Positions 26,729 through 34,519 of a stretch of DNA of 39,639 nucleotides are shown here, piece by piece (within the stretch, counting starts at the first letter, position 1; each line of letters opens with the position of its first letter). Position numbers and translations under genes: made by a program. This stretch comes from Kosmotogales bacterium (GTDB lineage: Bacteria; Thermotogota; Thermotogae; Petrotogales; Kosmotogaceae). Below the pieces are notes generated by a model that saw only the letters and a program-made list of their open reading frames with translations, was not told where the DNA came from and did no database searches. Location of the stretch: NCBI GenBank assembly GCA_030156385.1, contig JASGMR010000009.1:1-39639 (forward strand), given 5' to 3'.

Positions 26729-28798
26729 ATGGGGAGTACCCCGGCTAGTTTAAAAAGAAATATTACACTCGTAGGGCATCATGGGTGTGGTAAAACGCAT
26801 TTAATAGATGCGGCATTGTTTAATAAGGGACTCATCGATAGGAATGGCATATTTGTTATGGATAATGAGGCGGTTGAAAAGGAAAGAAAAGCCAGTTTTT
26901 CCAATAACGTTACTGGATTGGTTCATAATAAGGTGAAAATAAATTTTGTTGATACACCTGGAATGCCTGACTTTCATGCTGAGATTATAAATGGGATATA
27001 TGCTTCCGAAAATATGCTTATAGTAATTAATGCAGCAGCAGGAATAGAGATACAAACGGAAAGATTTGGTGTATATGCTAAAGATTTAAATAAAGGAGCA
27101 ATATTTTTCATAAATGCTCTGGATAAAGAAAGGGCCAGTTATGAAAGCTATATAGAAGAATTGAGAGATATTGTGGATAGAAATCCTGTTTTGCTTCAGA
27201 TACCGATAGGATTAGAAGGTAATTTTAAAGGTGTAATAGATTTAGTAAGCAAAAAAGCGTACATTTACGATGATAACGGAAAATATAAAATTGAAGAGAT
27301 ACCGGCCGAGTTTTCAGAAAAAGTTGAAGAAGCCAGAGCGAAAATGATTGAAGATATCGTAGAAACAGATGAAGAATTGATGGAAAGATATTTCGAAGGC
27401 GAAGAAATTTCAGATGAAGAATTAACCAAAACATTGAAAAAAGCTTTTTCTGAAAATACAATTGCTCCAATATTCCTCGGCTCCGCTGCAAAAAATATTG
27501 GAGTGGATCAATTATTGGATGGAATTGTTAAGTTCAGCAAAGATCCTTCTCAAGGAAATACCTGGAAAGGAAAGTTGTTATCCGGAGGGGATATTGAAGT
27601 TAAACCTACAGTTGAAGAACCTCTAACAGGTTATATTTTTAAAAACGTTGTTGATCCATTTGTTGGAAGAATAACTTACATAAAAATTATTTCCGGAACA
27701 TTGAAGCAAGGCGAATCGTTTGTAGTTGTTGAAGAAGATTCTTTGGAAAAGGCCGGACATATATTCATGACCGAAGGAATAAAAGATATTGAAGTTGAGG
27801 AGGTTTCTTCAGGAGATATAATAAAACTCACGAAATTGAAGAAAACTTCTTGTAGTGATACTGTTACCCACAAAGACAGACAATTGATACTTGAAGTTTT
27901 AGAATGGCCCGAAGCTATGATCTCAAAATCTATCACACCTAAATCACAAAAGGATATAGACAAGATTAGTACGGGATTGGCAAGATTATCGGAATCGGAT
28001 CCTACATTCATGTGGGAATTAAGTCCCGAAACCGGAGAAACTGTTATAAAGGGAATAGGCGGTTCTCATCTTGATATAATGATTGAGAGAATAAAGAATC
28101 TATTTTCACTTGACGTTGAGGTTGGGAAGCCTAAAATTGCTTATAGGGAAACTATCAGGAAAACTATTGAATCGGAATACAAGCATAAGAAACAAAGTGG
28201 TGGGCACGGACAGTATGGACACGTACAGATAAAAGTTGAGCCTTTACCGAGAGGAGAAGGCTTTGAATTCGTCGATAAGATAGTTGGTGGAGTAGTGCCT
28301 AAGAATTATATTCCTGCCGTGGAGAAGGGTGTGATTGATGCGATGAAACAGGGAGTTCTTGCGTCATATCCTGTCGTTGATGTGAGAGTTACACTTTTTT
28401 ATGGTTCTTATCACCCGGTCGATTCATCTGATATGTCTTTCCAGATAGCTGGAAGGCAGGCTTTTAAAAAGGGATCCAAAGAAGCCAGTCCTGTGATTCT
28501 TGAACCAATTATGAACGTTGAAGTTTTTGTTCCGGATGATAATACAGGAGATGTAATGGGAGATATTTCTTCAAGGAGAGGAAGACCTTTGGGAATGGAA
28601 CCTCAGGGAAAAGGTTATACAAAAGTTATGGCCCAGGTTCCATTGGCGGAAATGTTGGATTATTCCGCGAAAATAAACGCAATGACCAGTGGAAGAGGCT
28701 ATTTTACGATGAAATTTGATAGTTATTCTGAAACCCCTTCGGATGTACAGGCAAAAATTATCGCTGAAAGGGAAAGAGAACTGGAAGAAAAAGATTAA
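26729..28798 (+). CDS. EF-G-like translational GTPase (EF-G-2 type) with altered GTPase motifs
   Basis: 689 residues, the full EF-G domain order. G1 is GHHGCGKT (16-23). G3 is DTPGMPDF (75-82), where canonical EF-G has DTPGHVDF, so the catalytic histidine is Met79. The switch I RGIT motif is missing (KERKASFSNNV instead). G4 reads NALD (129-132) rather than NKxD. Domains II-V are well conserved (GGSHLDIMIERI, then SGGHGQYGHVQIKVEP, then PVVDVRVTLFYGSYHPVDSS). Such proteins form a clade apart from true EF-G, including the Thermus EF-G-2, whose role is unclear. ATG 26729 has GGAGGTGA 6 nt upstream. It ends the operon, with a terminator after it. It is not likely to be the sole translocase. Confidence 0.9.
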   Translation: MGSTPASLKRNITLVGHHGCGKTHLIDAALFNKGLIDRNGIFVMDNEAVEKERKASFSNNVTGLVHNKVKINFVDTPGMPDFHAEIINGIYASENMLIVINAAAGIEIQTERFGVYAKDLNKGAIFFINALDKERASYESYIEELRDIVDRNPVLLQIPIGLEGNFKGVIDLVSKKAYIYDDNGKYKIEEIPAEFSEKVEEARAKMIEDIVETDEELMERYFEGEEISDEELTKTLKKAFSENTIAPIFLGSAAKNIGVDQLLDGIVKFSKDPSQGNTWKGKLLSGGDIEVKPTVEEPLTGYIFKNVVDPFVGRITYIKIISGTLKQGESFVVVEEDSLEKAGHIFMTEGIKDIEVEEVSSGDIIKLTKLKKTSCSDTVTHKDRQLILEVLEWPEAMISKSITPKSQKDIDKISTGLARLSESDPTFMWELSPETGETVIKGIGGSHLDIMIERIKNLFSLDVEVGKPKIAYRETIRKTIESEYKHKKQSGGHGQYGHVQIKVEPLPRGEGFEFVDKIVGGVVPKNYIPAVEKGVIDAMKQGVLASYPVVDVRVTLFYGSYHPVDSSDMSFQIAGRQAFKKGSKEASPVILEPIMNVEVFVPDDNTGDVMGDISSRRGRPLGMEPQGKGYTKVMAQVPLAEMLDYSAKINAMTSGRGYFTMKFDSYSETPSDVQAKIIAERERELEEKD

Positions 28799-28824
28799 TA
28801 TTCAATTGAAATAAATGGAATTAT

Positions 28825-28855
28825 ATAGATGCACCTTAAGGTGCATCTATTTTTA
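28825..28855. terminator. 26-nt perfect palindromic terminator shared by convergent genes
   Basis: Positions 28825-28850 form a perfect inverted repeat, 11-bp arms around TTAA, followed on the plus strand by TTTT. It ends the EF-G-like transcript. On the minus strand the same bases encode the last four residues and stop codon of the pseudouridine synthase. The minus-strand downstream sequence is not T-rich, so it is clearest as a plus-strand terminator. Confidence 0.88.
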
Positions 28856-29540
28856 AAATTTTCTGATAGATTTGTTCTCTATCATATTTAATCCATTCTC
28901 CGAGTTTTAAACTTGCGGGTAGGTCATAGTAACCAATTCTTATTCTTTTTAGATATAAAACTTCATTATTTACATTTTTGAACATTCTTTTGACTTGGTG
29001 GTATTTGCCTTCGCTGATGGTTATTTTCAAACTGAATTCATCCAGAATATCAATTCTTTTTGCAGTTACGAATTCGTCATCTGAAATAAATACACCTTGA
29101 GCTAAATTATTAATATCGGAATCGATTCTATATTTTAATTTAACAAAATATTCTTTATCGATATCTTTTTTCGGAGAAATTATATTGTGTATAAAATCAC
29201 CATCATTTGAAAGGATCAATAATCCTTCGGTGTCTTTATCAAGTCTTCCGCATGTGGATAATTCATTGGAAAAATTTGTATTTATAAGATCAAATATAAT
29301 TTTGCCTTCATTTCTATTTCTCGAACAAATGTATCCGGCAGGTTTATTTAAAATAATGTAAATATAATCGAAGTATTCTATTTTTTTTTGATTAACTGAT
29401 ATGAAATCCTTCGGATAAACTTCAAATGAAATATCCCTGATATTTTTTTCGTTAATCTTTACAGAACCCTTCAATATTAATTTTCTACTTTGTGATCTTG
29501 AAACATTATAAAATTTTGAAATAGCCTTATCTAATCTCAT
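28836..29540 (-). CDS. rsuA: RsuA-family 16S rRNA pseudouridine synthase
   Basis: 234 residues. An N-terminal S4 RNA-binding domain (MRLDKAISKFYNVSRSQSRKL) is followed by the RsuA/RluB-type catalytic domain. Motif II is GRLDKDTEGLLIL with catalytic Asp101, and EGKYHQVKRMF and LKRIRIG are the later signatures. The best match is RsuA, which modifies a uridine in the 530 loop of 16S rRNA, but RluB/E/F-type targets cannot be excluded by eye. ATG at 29540-29538 has only a weak ribosome-binding site. The gene is divergent from recJ and convergent with the EF-G-like gene, with its stop codon inside the shared terminator. Confidence 0.9.
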   Translation of the reverse strand: MRLDKAISKFYNVSRSQSRKLILKGSVKINEKNIRDISFEVYPKDFISVNQKKIEYFDYIYIILNKPAGYICSRNRNEGKIIFDLINTNFSNELSTCGRLDKDTEGLLILSNDGDFIHNIISPKKDIDKEYFVKLKYRIDSDINNLAQGVFISDDEFVTAKRIDILDEFSLKITISEGKYHQVKRMFKNVNNEVLYLKRIRIGYYDLPASLKLGEWIKYDREQIYQKILKIDAP

Positions 29541-29566
29541 AATGTTAATTCTACTTTATCTAATCT
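29527..29566. repeat. 11-bp direct repeat around the pseudouridine synthase start
   Basis: TTATCTAATCT occurs at 29527-29537 (codons 2-5 of the minus-strand gene, just inside its start codon) and at 29556-29566 (its leader), 29 bp apart. It may be a small duplication or a binding site covering the translation start. Confidence 0.4.
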
Positions 29567-29595
29567 TAAATAGTTTAAAAAATATAATACCGTAA

Positions 29596-29604
29596 TGTTA
29601 TAAT
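29596..29604 (+). promoter_or_regulatory. Extended -10 promoter for recJ
   Basis: TGTTATAAT gives a perfect TATAAT at 29599-29604 with the extended TG one base upstream, 32 nt before the recJ GTG. No good -35 at 17 nt. The AGAAGGTG ribosome-binding site follows. Confidence 0.6.
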
Positions 29605-29636
29605 AAACCAAAAGAATAAAGAGAGAAGGTGTCCTC

Positions 29637-32600
29637 GTGAGAAAGGAGTGGGTGCTTCGGGGATCGAATGAAGAAAAGATAAAGAAAATGGCAGAATCTA
29701 TGAATATAGATTCATTTGTGGCTAGACTTCTGATAAATAGAGGTATTGAAGATATTCACGAAGCTGAAAAATTTCTTAATCCCCGTAAAGAAGATCTACA
29801 TGATCCATATCTGTTTAAAGATATGGAAAAGGCAGTTAAAATAATTTTAGAAGCCGGGCAAAAAAAAGATCCAATTGTAATTTTTGGCGATTATGATGTT
29901 GATGGAGTGACAAGCACAGCATTATTATACAATTCTTTCAAAGAATTGGGGTTTAATGTTGGGTATTATATTCCCTTGAGACTTGAAGAGGGGTATGGTC
30001 TTAATAATGAATCGATAAACGATTTAAAGGATCAAGGATATAAGCTAATTGTAACTGTTGATTGCGGAGTGACCTCTGTTGAGGAGGTATCCTTTGCAAA
30101 GCATCTGGGGATGAATGTTGTCATAACCGATCACCATGAAACGAAGGATAGTTTGCCCCCCGCTGATGCAATAATAAATCCTAAAGTGCTGGGTGAAAAT
30201 TATCCGTTTTTAGGTCTTGCAGGAGTAGGAGTTGCTTTCAAACTATTGACGGCTATAAATCAAAAATTGAATGATCCATTAAATCTGTTCGATTTTTTGG
30301 ACATTGTTGCACTCGGTACCATTGCTGATATAGTACCGTTGCTGGATGAAAATAGATTTATAGTAAAAGAAGGGACGAAAATTTTAAAAACGAACCCTTC
30401 TCCAGGTATTAATTGTCTATTCAAATATTTGAGAATATATAAAGAAAATTTGACCGCCAAGGATGTTGCGTTTAAAATTGCACCGAAAATAAACGCTGCG
30501 GGACGTATGGGGTCGGCGATAACTGCTCTCAAACTGCTAGTATCCGATGAGGTTAAAGATGTACCGAAAACGGCTAACTCGTTGATAAAATACAATAATT
30601 TAAGGCAAAATATCGAGGCAAAAATATTTGAACAGGCCAAGAAAAAAATTGAATCTAAAAAAAGTTTTGAGAAGGATAAAGTTCTTGTTGTTTCTGGGGA
30701 TGGCTGGCATCTTGGAGTTCTTGGTATTGTTGCTTCAAGGTTAGTCGGAATATATAATAAACCCGTTTTTCTAGTTTCGATAAGTGATGGAATTGGCAAA
30801 GGCTCTGCCAGGAGTCCGGGTCAGATCAGTCTGATAAATCTTTTAAACAATGTTAAAAATAATATACTGCAAGACTATGGCGGTCATGAAATGGCTGCAG
30901 GATTCAGTGTGGCCGAGAATAAAATTGACAATCTGAGAAAAGAACTGAATGAAGCATATAAGAATTTATATAAAGATAAAACTCCAGTTCACCAGATAGA
31001 AATCGATGATGTTCTGGAACCGGATATGATAAATTCAAGAACACTTCATTTGATAGATTTATTAAGACCTTATGGACATTCAAATCCCGAACCAACATTT
31101 CTAATCAAAGGTATGAATATTGAAAGAGCGAAAATTTTTGGCGTTAATGGTGATCACGTTAAATTGATTTTGAGAAGCGGTGAAAAAAAGAATCTGGCGA
31201 TTGGTTACAATATGACTAATTTATTTGAAAATTTTAAATACGTTAAACCCAGTTTATTGAAAATGGATGGGGTTATTAATATAAAGGGTGATATGTCCTT
31301 TGGAATGCAAACAGTCAAATTATCACTTATAGACACGAATTTGTATATTGATCCTATTTTTGATGAGGAAGCAAGGGATAAACACTTTGTGAGTGAATTT
31401 ATCAGAAATTGGAAAAAACAGGAACCTAAAACCAATTATGTAGAGAATATTGACAGTATAATGAATAATTTGGAGAAAAACATCACTCACAGATCAAGGG
31501 AGATGCTTTCTGAAAATCATGACAAATGGTCGAATTTTTCAAATATCAGGGAAAAAAATTCGGTTCTTTCATGGAAAATTTTAAGTAATATTAAGAACAA
31601 CAAAAGCACACTGATTGTTTCAGGTTTGAATGGGACATTATTTCATTCTTTTTATTCGATTCAACATAATTTGGATATTGTAAATCCAGCGTATGCGAAT
31701 TCACTGTTTAACGATAATTTGGAGAGCAAAGTTTTATTTTGTACTCTTCCTTTCTTTATAAGAAATAAGAAAGATCTTATGGAAAAGTACGACGAATGTA
31801 TAATTGATGAACCGGCTTATATTTTATTGGACTATTATAAAGCGTTGCCTGAGTATGACGAAATAATAGAATTTATAAGAAAAAACAAAAATATTGGAAT
31901 AGTTGGCAGTATTTATTCAAATAAGATCTTGGATTTTTTAAATGAAACTAAATTCATCCAGCAAAAATTCCCGTTTCAAATTAAAAAATTGGGAATAATT
32001 GATAACAGAGGAACAAGGAATAAGTTCGATCACCTAACATCTTTGATAAAACACGGTGAAGTGATAACCGTTATAGTTAATTCTCCGAAAAAAACATCTT
32101 TATTGGCGAGAAATATAGGGAAATCTCTTTCAAAATATTTACAAAATGGAGAATTGATTTTTTATAATTATCTACTCAGAGATTTTCAAAGATCGAGTAT
32201 TTATTCACTCGTAGAAAGAAAAAAAATCAAGGTCCTGATAACCACTCCTTCAAATGATGGTCTTGGAATAAACAGGGAGAATACAAATGTTGTTTATTAC
32301 AGTGCCCCCCAAAACTATATCGAATTTTTAGACAATATAACCGTGAAATCGAATAAAGATATGGATATTTTTTTAAACCTTTGCTTTAACAAAGCAGATC
32401 TGATGAGTAATATAAATACTATTGACAGATTATTCCCTTCGAAAGAAGAACTTGAAGTGATTTTTCAGGATTTTAAAGAAGTGCTCCCTGCGACTGAGAA
32501 TGATATAAAAAATGCTTTGGGATTTGAAGATGGAGTCTTTAAAGTATATCTGTCCATTTTAAAGGAGATGGGTAAGGTTGAGAATGAAGATAAAACGTGG

Positions 32601-32774
32601 AAACTTATAAATGCTGAAACTTTCACTGATGAAGAATTTAAGAATACGCTGAGGTATAGGGAAGGGTTTATAGAGAAAAAAATCACGAGAGCCTTTACGA
32701 CCGCCTTAGCAACAAAAACAACCAGAGGTTTATTGAGAAATTTCAATGCTAATAAAGGAATTTTAATGAATTAG
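29637..32774 (+). CDS. recJ: Single-stranded-DNA-specific exonuclease RecJ with long C-terminal helicase-like extension
   Basis: 1045 residues, far longer than E. coli RecJ (about 577). Residues 1 to about 570 are a complete RecJ core: GDYDVDG (Asp85, Asp87, Asp89), VDCGV, ITDHHE with Asp165-His166-His167, ALGTIADIVPL, INAAGRMGSA, HLGVLGIVASR and GGHEMAAGFSV. It degrades single-stranded DNA 5' to 3' with Mn/Mg. From about 650 on, the order of elements resembles an SF2 helicase: STLIVSGLNGT where Walker A would be, IIDEP (about 722), and KVLITTPSNDGLGINRENTNVVYYSAP (about 865-890) like motif V. The Walker A GKT and motif VI arginines are absent, and a winged-helix-like tail follows (about 935-1045). 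Start GTG 29637. It may correspond to the long RecJ C-terminal domain of Firmicutes. Confidence 0.92.
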   Translation: MRKEWVLRGSNEEKIKKMAESMNIDSFVARLLINRGIEDIHEAEKFLNPRKEDLHDPYLFKDMEKAVKIILEAGQKKDPIVIFGDYDVDGVTSTALLYNSFKELGFNVGYYIPLRLEEGYGLNNESINDLKDQGYKLIVTVDCGVTSVEEVSFAKHLGMNVVITDHHETKDSLPPADAIINPKVLGENYPFLGLAGVGVAFKLLTAINQKLNDPLNLFDFLDIVALGTIADIVPLLDENRFIVKEGTKILKTNPSPGINCLFKYLRIYKENLTAKDVAFKIAPKINAAGRMGSAITALKLLVSDEVKDVPKTANSLIKYNNLRQNIEAKIFEQAKKKIESKKSFEKDKVLVVSGDGWHLGVLGIVASRLVGIYNKPVFLVSISDGIGKGSARSPGQISLINLLNNVKNNILQDYGGHEMAAGFSVAENKIDNLRKELNEAYKNLYKDKTPVHQIEIDDVLEPDMINSRTLHLIDLLRPYGHSNPEPTFLIKGMNIERAKIFGVNGDHVKLILRSGEKKNLAIGYNMTNLFENFKYVKPSLLKMDGVINIKGDMSFGMQTVKLSLIDTNLYIDPIFDEEARDKHFVSEFIRNWKKQEPKTNYVENIDSIMNNLEKNITHRSREMLSENHDKWSNFSNIREKNSVLSWKILSNIKNNKSTLIVSGLNGTLFHSFYSIQHNLDIVNPAYANSLFNDNLESKVLFCTLPFFIRNKKDLMEKYDECIIDEPAYILLDYYKALPEYDEIIEFIRKNKNIGIVGSIYSNKILDFLNETKFIQQKFPFQIKKLGIIDNRGTRNKFDHLTSLIKHGEVITVIVNSPKKTSLLARNIGKSLSKYLQNGELIFYNYLLRDFQRSSIYSLVERKKIKVLITTPSNDGLGINRENTNVVYYSAPQNYIEFLDNITVKSNKDMDIFLNLCFNKADLMSNINTIDRLFPSKEELEVIFQDFKEVLPATENDIKNALGFEDGVFKVYLSILKEMGKVENEDKTWKLINAETFTDEEFKNTLRYREGFIEKKITRAFTTALATKTTRGLLRNFNANKGILMN

Positions 32775-32783
32775 GATTTTAAA

Positions 32784-33452
32784 ATGAGTATTTTAGGAAT
32801 AGATTATGGAACAAAACGCATAGGTCTTGCTCTGGGTATAGGAGAAGTAAATTTACCCTTGCAAACTATAGCGATTGAGGGATACAAAGATAAAATTAAA
32901 AATATTATATTGGAGAAAAATATCGAAAAAGTGGTCATAGGATTGCCGTTGTCTATGTCAGGTAGATTCAGCAACACGACTTTACAGGCTGTTTCTTTTG
33001 CTGAAAAAATAAAACAGCTCTTTTGTGAAACATATTTAACGGATGAAAGATTGACAACTTCTGTCCTGAATAAAATGGAAAATTTGCGAAACAAAAATAA
33101 AAAAATGATTAAAGATCAAATAAGCGCTGTAGAGATTTTAAAATCTTTCAATCAGGGTAAAGGTAAGAATTATTTTGTTAAGGATTTTTCGTATTTTAAA
33201 GTTGAGAAAATTGATGAAATCAGAGATAAAAAAATATTATTGTATGATCCCCCTTCATATAAACTGATAGATATAAATTTTTATAGTTTGATAACAATAT
33301 TTACATGTAATCCTCAAATATATAAAGCTTACAAGTCAAAGGGCTATGAAGTCTATAATCTGATTGATGATGTAAACTTGAATGATTTCGAAATAATATT
33401 TTCCAACGAAAAAATATCTGAGAACTCTGTATGCCCGTGGTTTAAGGGATAA
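32784..33452 (+). CDS. ruvX: YqgF/RuvX-family RNase H-fold protein with C-terminal extension
   Basis: 222 residues; the family is usually about 140. Residues 1 to about 125 are the RNase H-like domain: GIDYGTKRIGLALG with Asp7, VVIGLPLSMSGRFSNTT, and YLTDERLTT, followed by the DQISAVEILKSF helix. RuvX-type proteins process the 5' end of pre-16S rRNA and were earlier proposed as Holliday-junction resolvases. The last ~95 residues (from KNYFVKDFSYF) are an extension I do not recognise. The final 22 nt, encoding the last six residues and the TAA stop, lie inside the tRNA-Arg gene. It follows recJ by 9 nt. Confidence 0.88.
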   Translation: MSILGIDYGTKRIGLALGIGEVNLPLQTIAIEGYKDKIKNIILEKNIEKVVIGLPLSMSGRFSNTTLQAVSFAEKIKQLFCETYLTDERLTTSVLNKMENLRNKNKKMIKDQISAVEILKSFNQGKGKNYFVKDFSYFKVEKIDEIRDKKILLYDPPSYKLIDINFYSLITIFTCNPQIYKAYKSKGYEVYNLIDDVNLNDFEIIFSNEKISENSVCPWFKG

Positions 33453-33506
33453 AACACTGGACTCCGGATCCAGAGACTGTGGGTTCGAATCCCACCGGGC
33501 ATGCCA
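33431..33506 (+). tRNA. tRNA-Arg (anticodon CCG)
   Basis: The acceptor ATGCCCG pairs fully with CGGGCAT. The D arm is GTTT/AAAC. The anticodon stem CTGGA/TCCAG has loop CTCCGGA, giving CCG at 34-36 (33464-33466), and the T arm is GTGGG-TTCGAAT-CCCAC. The discriminator is G and CCA is encoded. It reads CGG arginine codons. Its first 22 nt are also the end of ruvX, and it ends 4 nt before the stop codon of the convergent minus-strand gene. No dedicated promoter or terminator was found, so it is probably cut from the recJ-ruvX transcript. Confidence 0.95.
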
Positions 33507-33510
33507 GTTA

Positions 33511-34329
33511 TTATGAGTTTTTGCTTCGGTTGCGGTTTATGAAAAAAAGAACGGTGGATATTATTATTCCGAGCAAAATACCGATTATGATTAATATAAT
33601 ATTTGTTTCCGGGCCGGTTCTGGATAACAGATTCGGAATTGATCCAAGCATTAAACCGAATAAAAAAGAAAAAGTTTCGGTGGGGAATCTTTTTAAAAGT
33701 ACTTTGAGCAATTTGCTCATAACTACTATTCCAAAAATTACACCCAAAGCAAAAAAAATCAATATCAAAATGTCCAGATTACTTATTGAGTTGATTATCC
33801 TTTCATATTCGTTCAATATTAAAAGTATAAATGAGCCGCTTAATCCAGGTAGAATCATTGATGAAGCCCCAATAAAACCTGCGAAAATATCGTATAAAAA
33901 AGCAAAAAATGAATGTGTTTGATTAAATTCATCTGCGTGAGACGGGTTTATCATGCTAATGCCTAAAATAAGCAGAAGACCTATGATAAATAGGATCAAA
34001 TTATTTATGGAGATTTTTAAAATTCTTTTAAACATTAAAGGTAAACTTCCTATTACTAAACCGGAAAATATTCCGTACGTTAATGAGGGATTGTTGTCAA
34101 GCGAATATTTGATCAAAAAAGAGAAAGCAAATATTGCCGTTAATGCTCCGATTATAATTTCCAAAAGAAAAATGATATCATCTTTTTTGAATTTAAAACT
34201 TGTAAATGAAGAAATAGAATTGATCAATTTATCATATATTCCTCCAATGAGAGCAATTGTACCTCCACTCACGCCCGGAATTAAATTTGCTATTCCCATT
34301 AATGCACCTATTATTATGTTATAAATCAT
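33511..34329 (-). CDS. popT: DUF368 (PopT-type) polyprenyl-phosphate transporter
   Basis: 272 residues from ATG 34329-34327, with AAGGAGG 6 nt upstream; an in-frame TTG at 34335 touches the Shine-Dalgarno and is unlikely. It is a polytopic membrane protein of about eight hydrophobic segments. The DUF368 hallmarks are two related motifs: ANLIPGVSGGTIALIGGIYD near the N-terminus and SSMILPGLSGSFILLILNEYE in the middle, indicating an internal duplication. DUF368 proteins (PopT) were shown to return undecaprenyl phosphate to the inner leaflet for reuse in envelope polymer synthesis, alongside DedA/UptA proteins. The stop codon is 4 nt from the convergent tRNA-Arg. It is divergent from the aminotransferase. 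Confidence 0.9.
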   Translation of the reverse strand: MIYNIIIGALMGIANLIPGVSGGTIALIGGIYDKLINSISSFTSFKFKKDDIIFLLEIIIGALTAIFAFSFLIKYSLDNNPSLTYGIFSGLVIGSLPLMFKRILKISINNLILFIIGLLLILGISMINPSHADEFNQTHSFFAFLYDIFAGFIGASSMILPGLSGSFILLILNEYERIINSISNLDILILIFFALGVIFGIVVMSKLLKVLLKRFPTETFSFLFGLMLGSIPNLLSRTGPETNIILIIIGILLGIIISTVLFFINRNRSKNS

Positions 34330-34358
34330 TATCAACCTCCTTGAATATATTTATTTAC

Positions 34359-34364
34359 ATTATA
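34359..34364 (-). promoter_or_regulatory. Possible -10 for the DUF368 gene
   Basis: TATAAT on the minus strand, 29 nt before the ATG. The hexamer at 17 nt spacing (TTTCAA) is only a partial -35 match. Confidence 0.4.
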
Positions 34365-34422
34365 TAAAATTGAGATAATTTTTGAAATATGGTAATAACC
34401 GATAAAAGAATGCAAAGAACAA

Positions 34423-34431
34423 TGATATAAT
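34423..34431 (+). promoter_or_regulatory. Extended -10 promoter for the aminotransferase
   Basis: TGATATAAT, identical to the extended -10 at 10740-10748, with TATAAT at 34426-34431, gives a leader of about 80 nt. A second candidate is TTAACA (34455-34460), 17 nt, TAATAT (34478-34483), in a run of overlapping TATAAT-like boxes. Both could be used. Confidence 0.5.
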
Positions 34432-34519
34432 ACTAAATTTGAATATTGAAGAACTTAACATTTTCATTTTTATAATATAATATATTAATAGTAAAATAAA
34501 TCTAATCTGGAGGTGGCTA

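Noticed and set aside
33479-34324. Plus-strand ORFs of 147 and 123 codons antisense to the DUF368 gene
   Set aside because: The minus strand encodes a clear DUF368 membrane protein. The plus-strand ORFs lie in its shadow, start in tRNA-Arg or without a ribosome-binding site, and have no recognisable domain.
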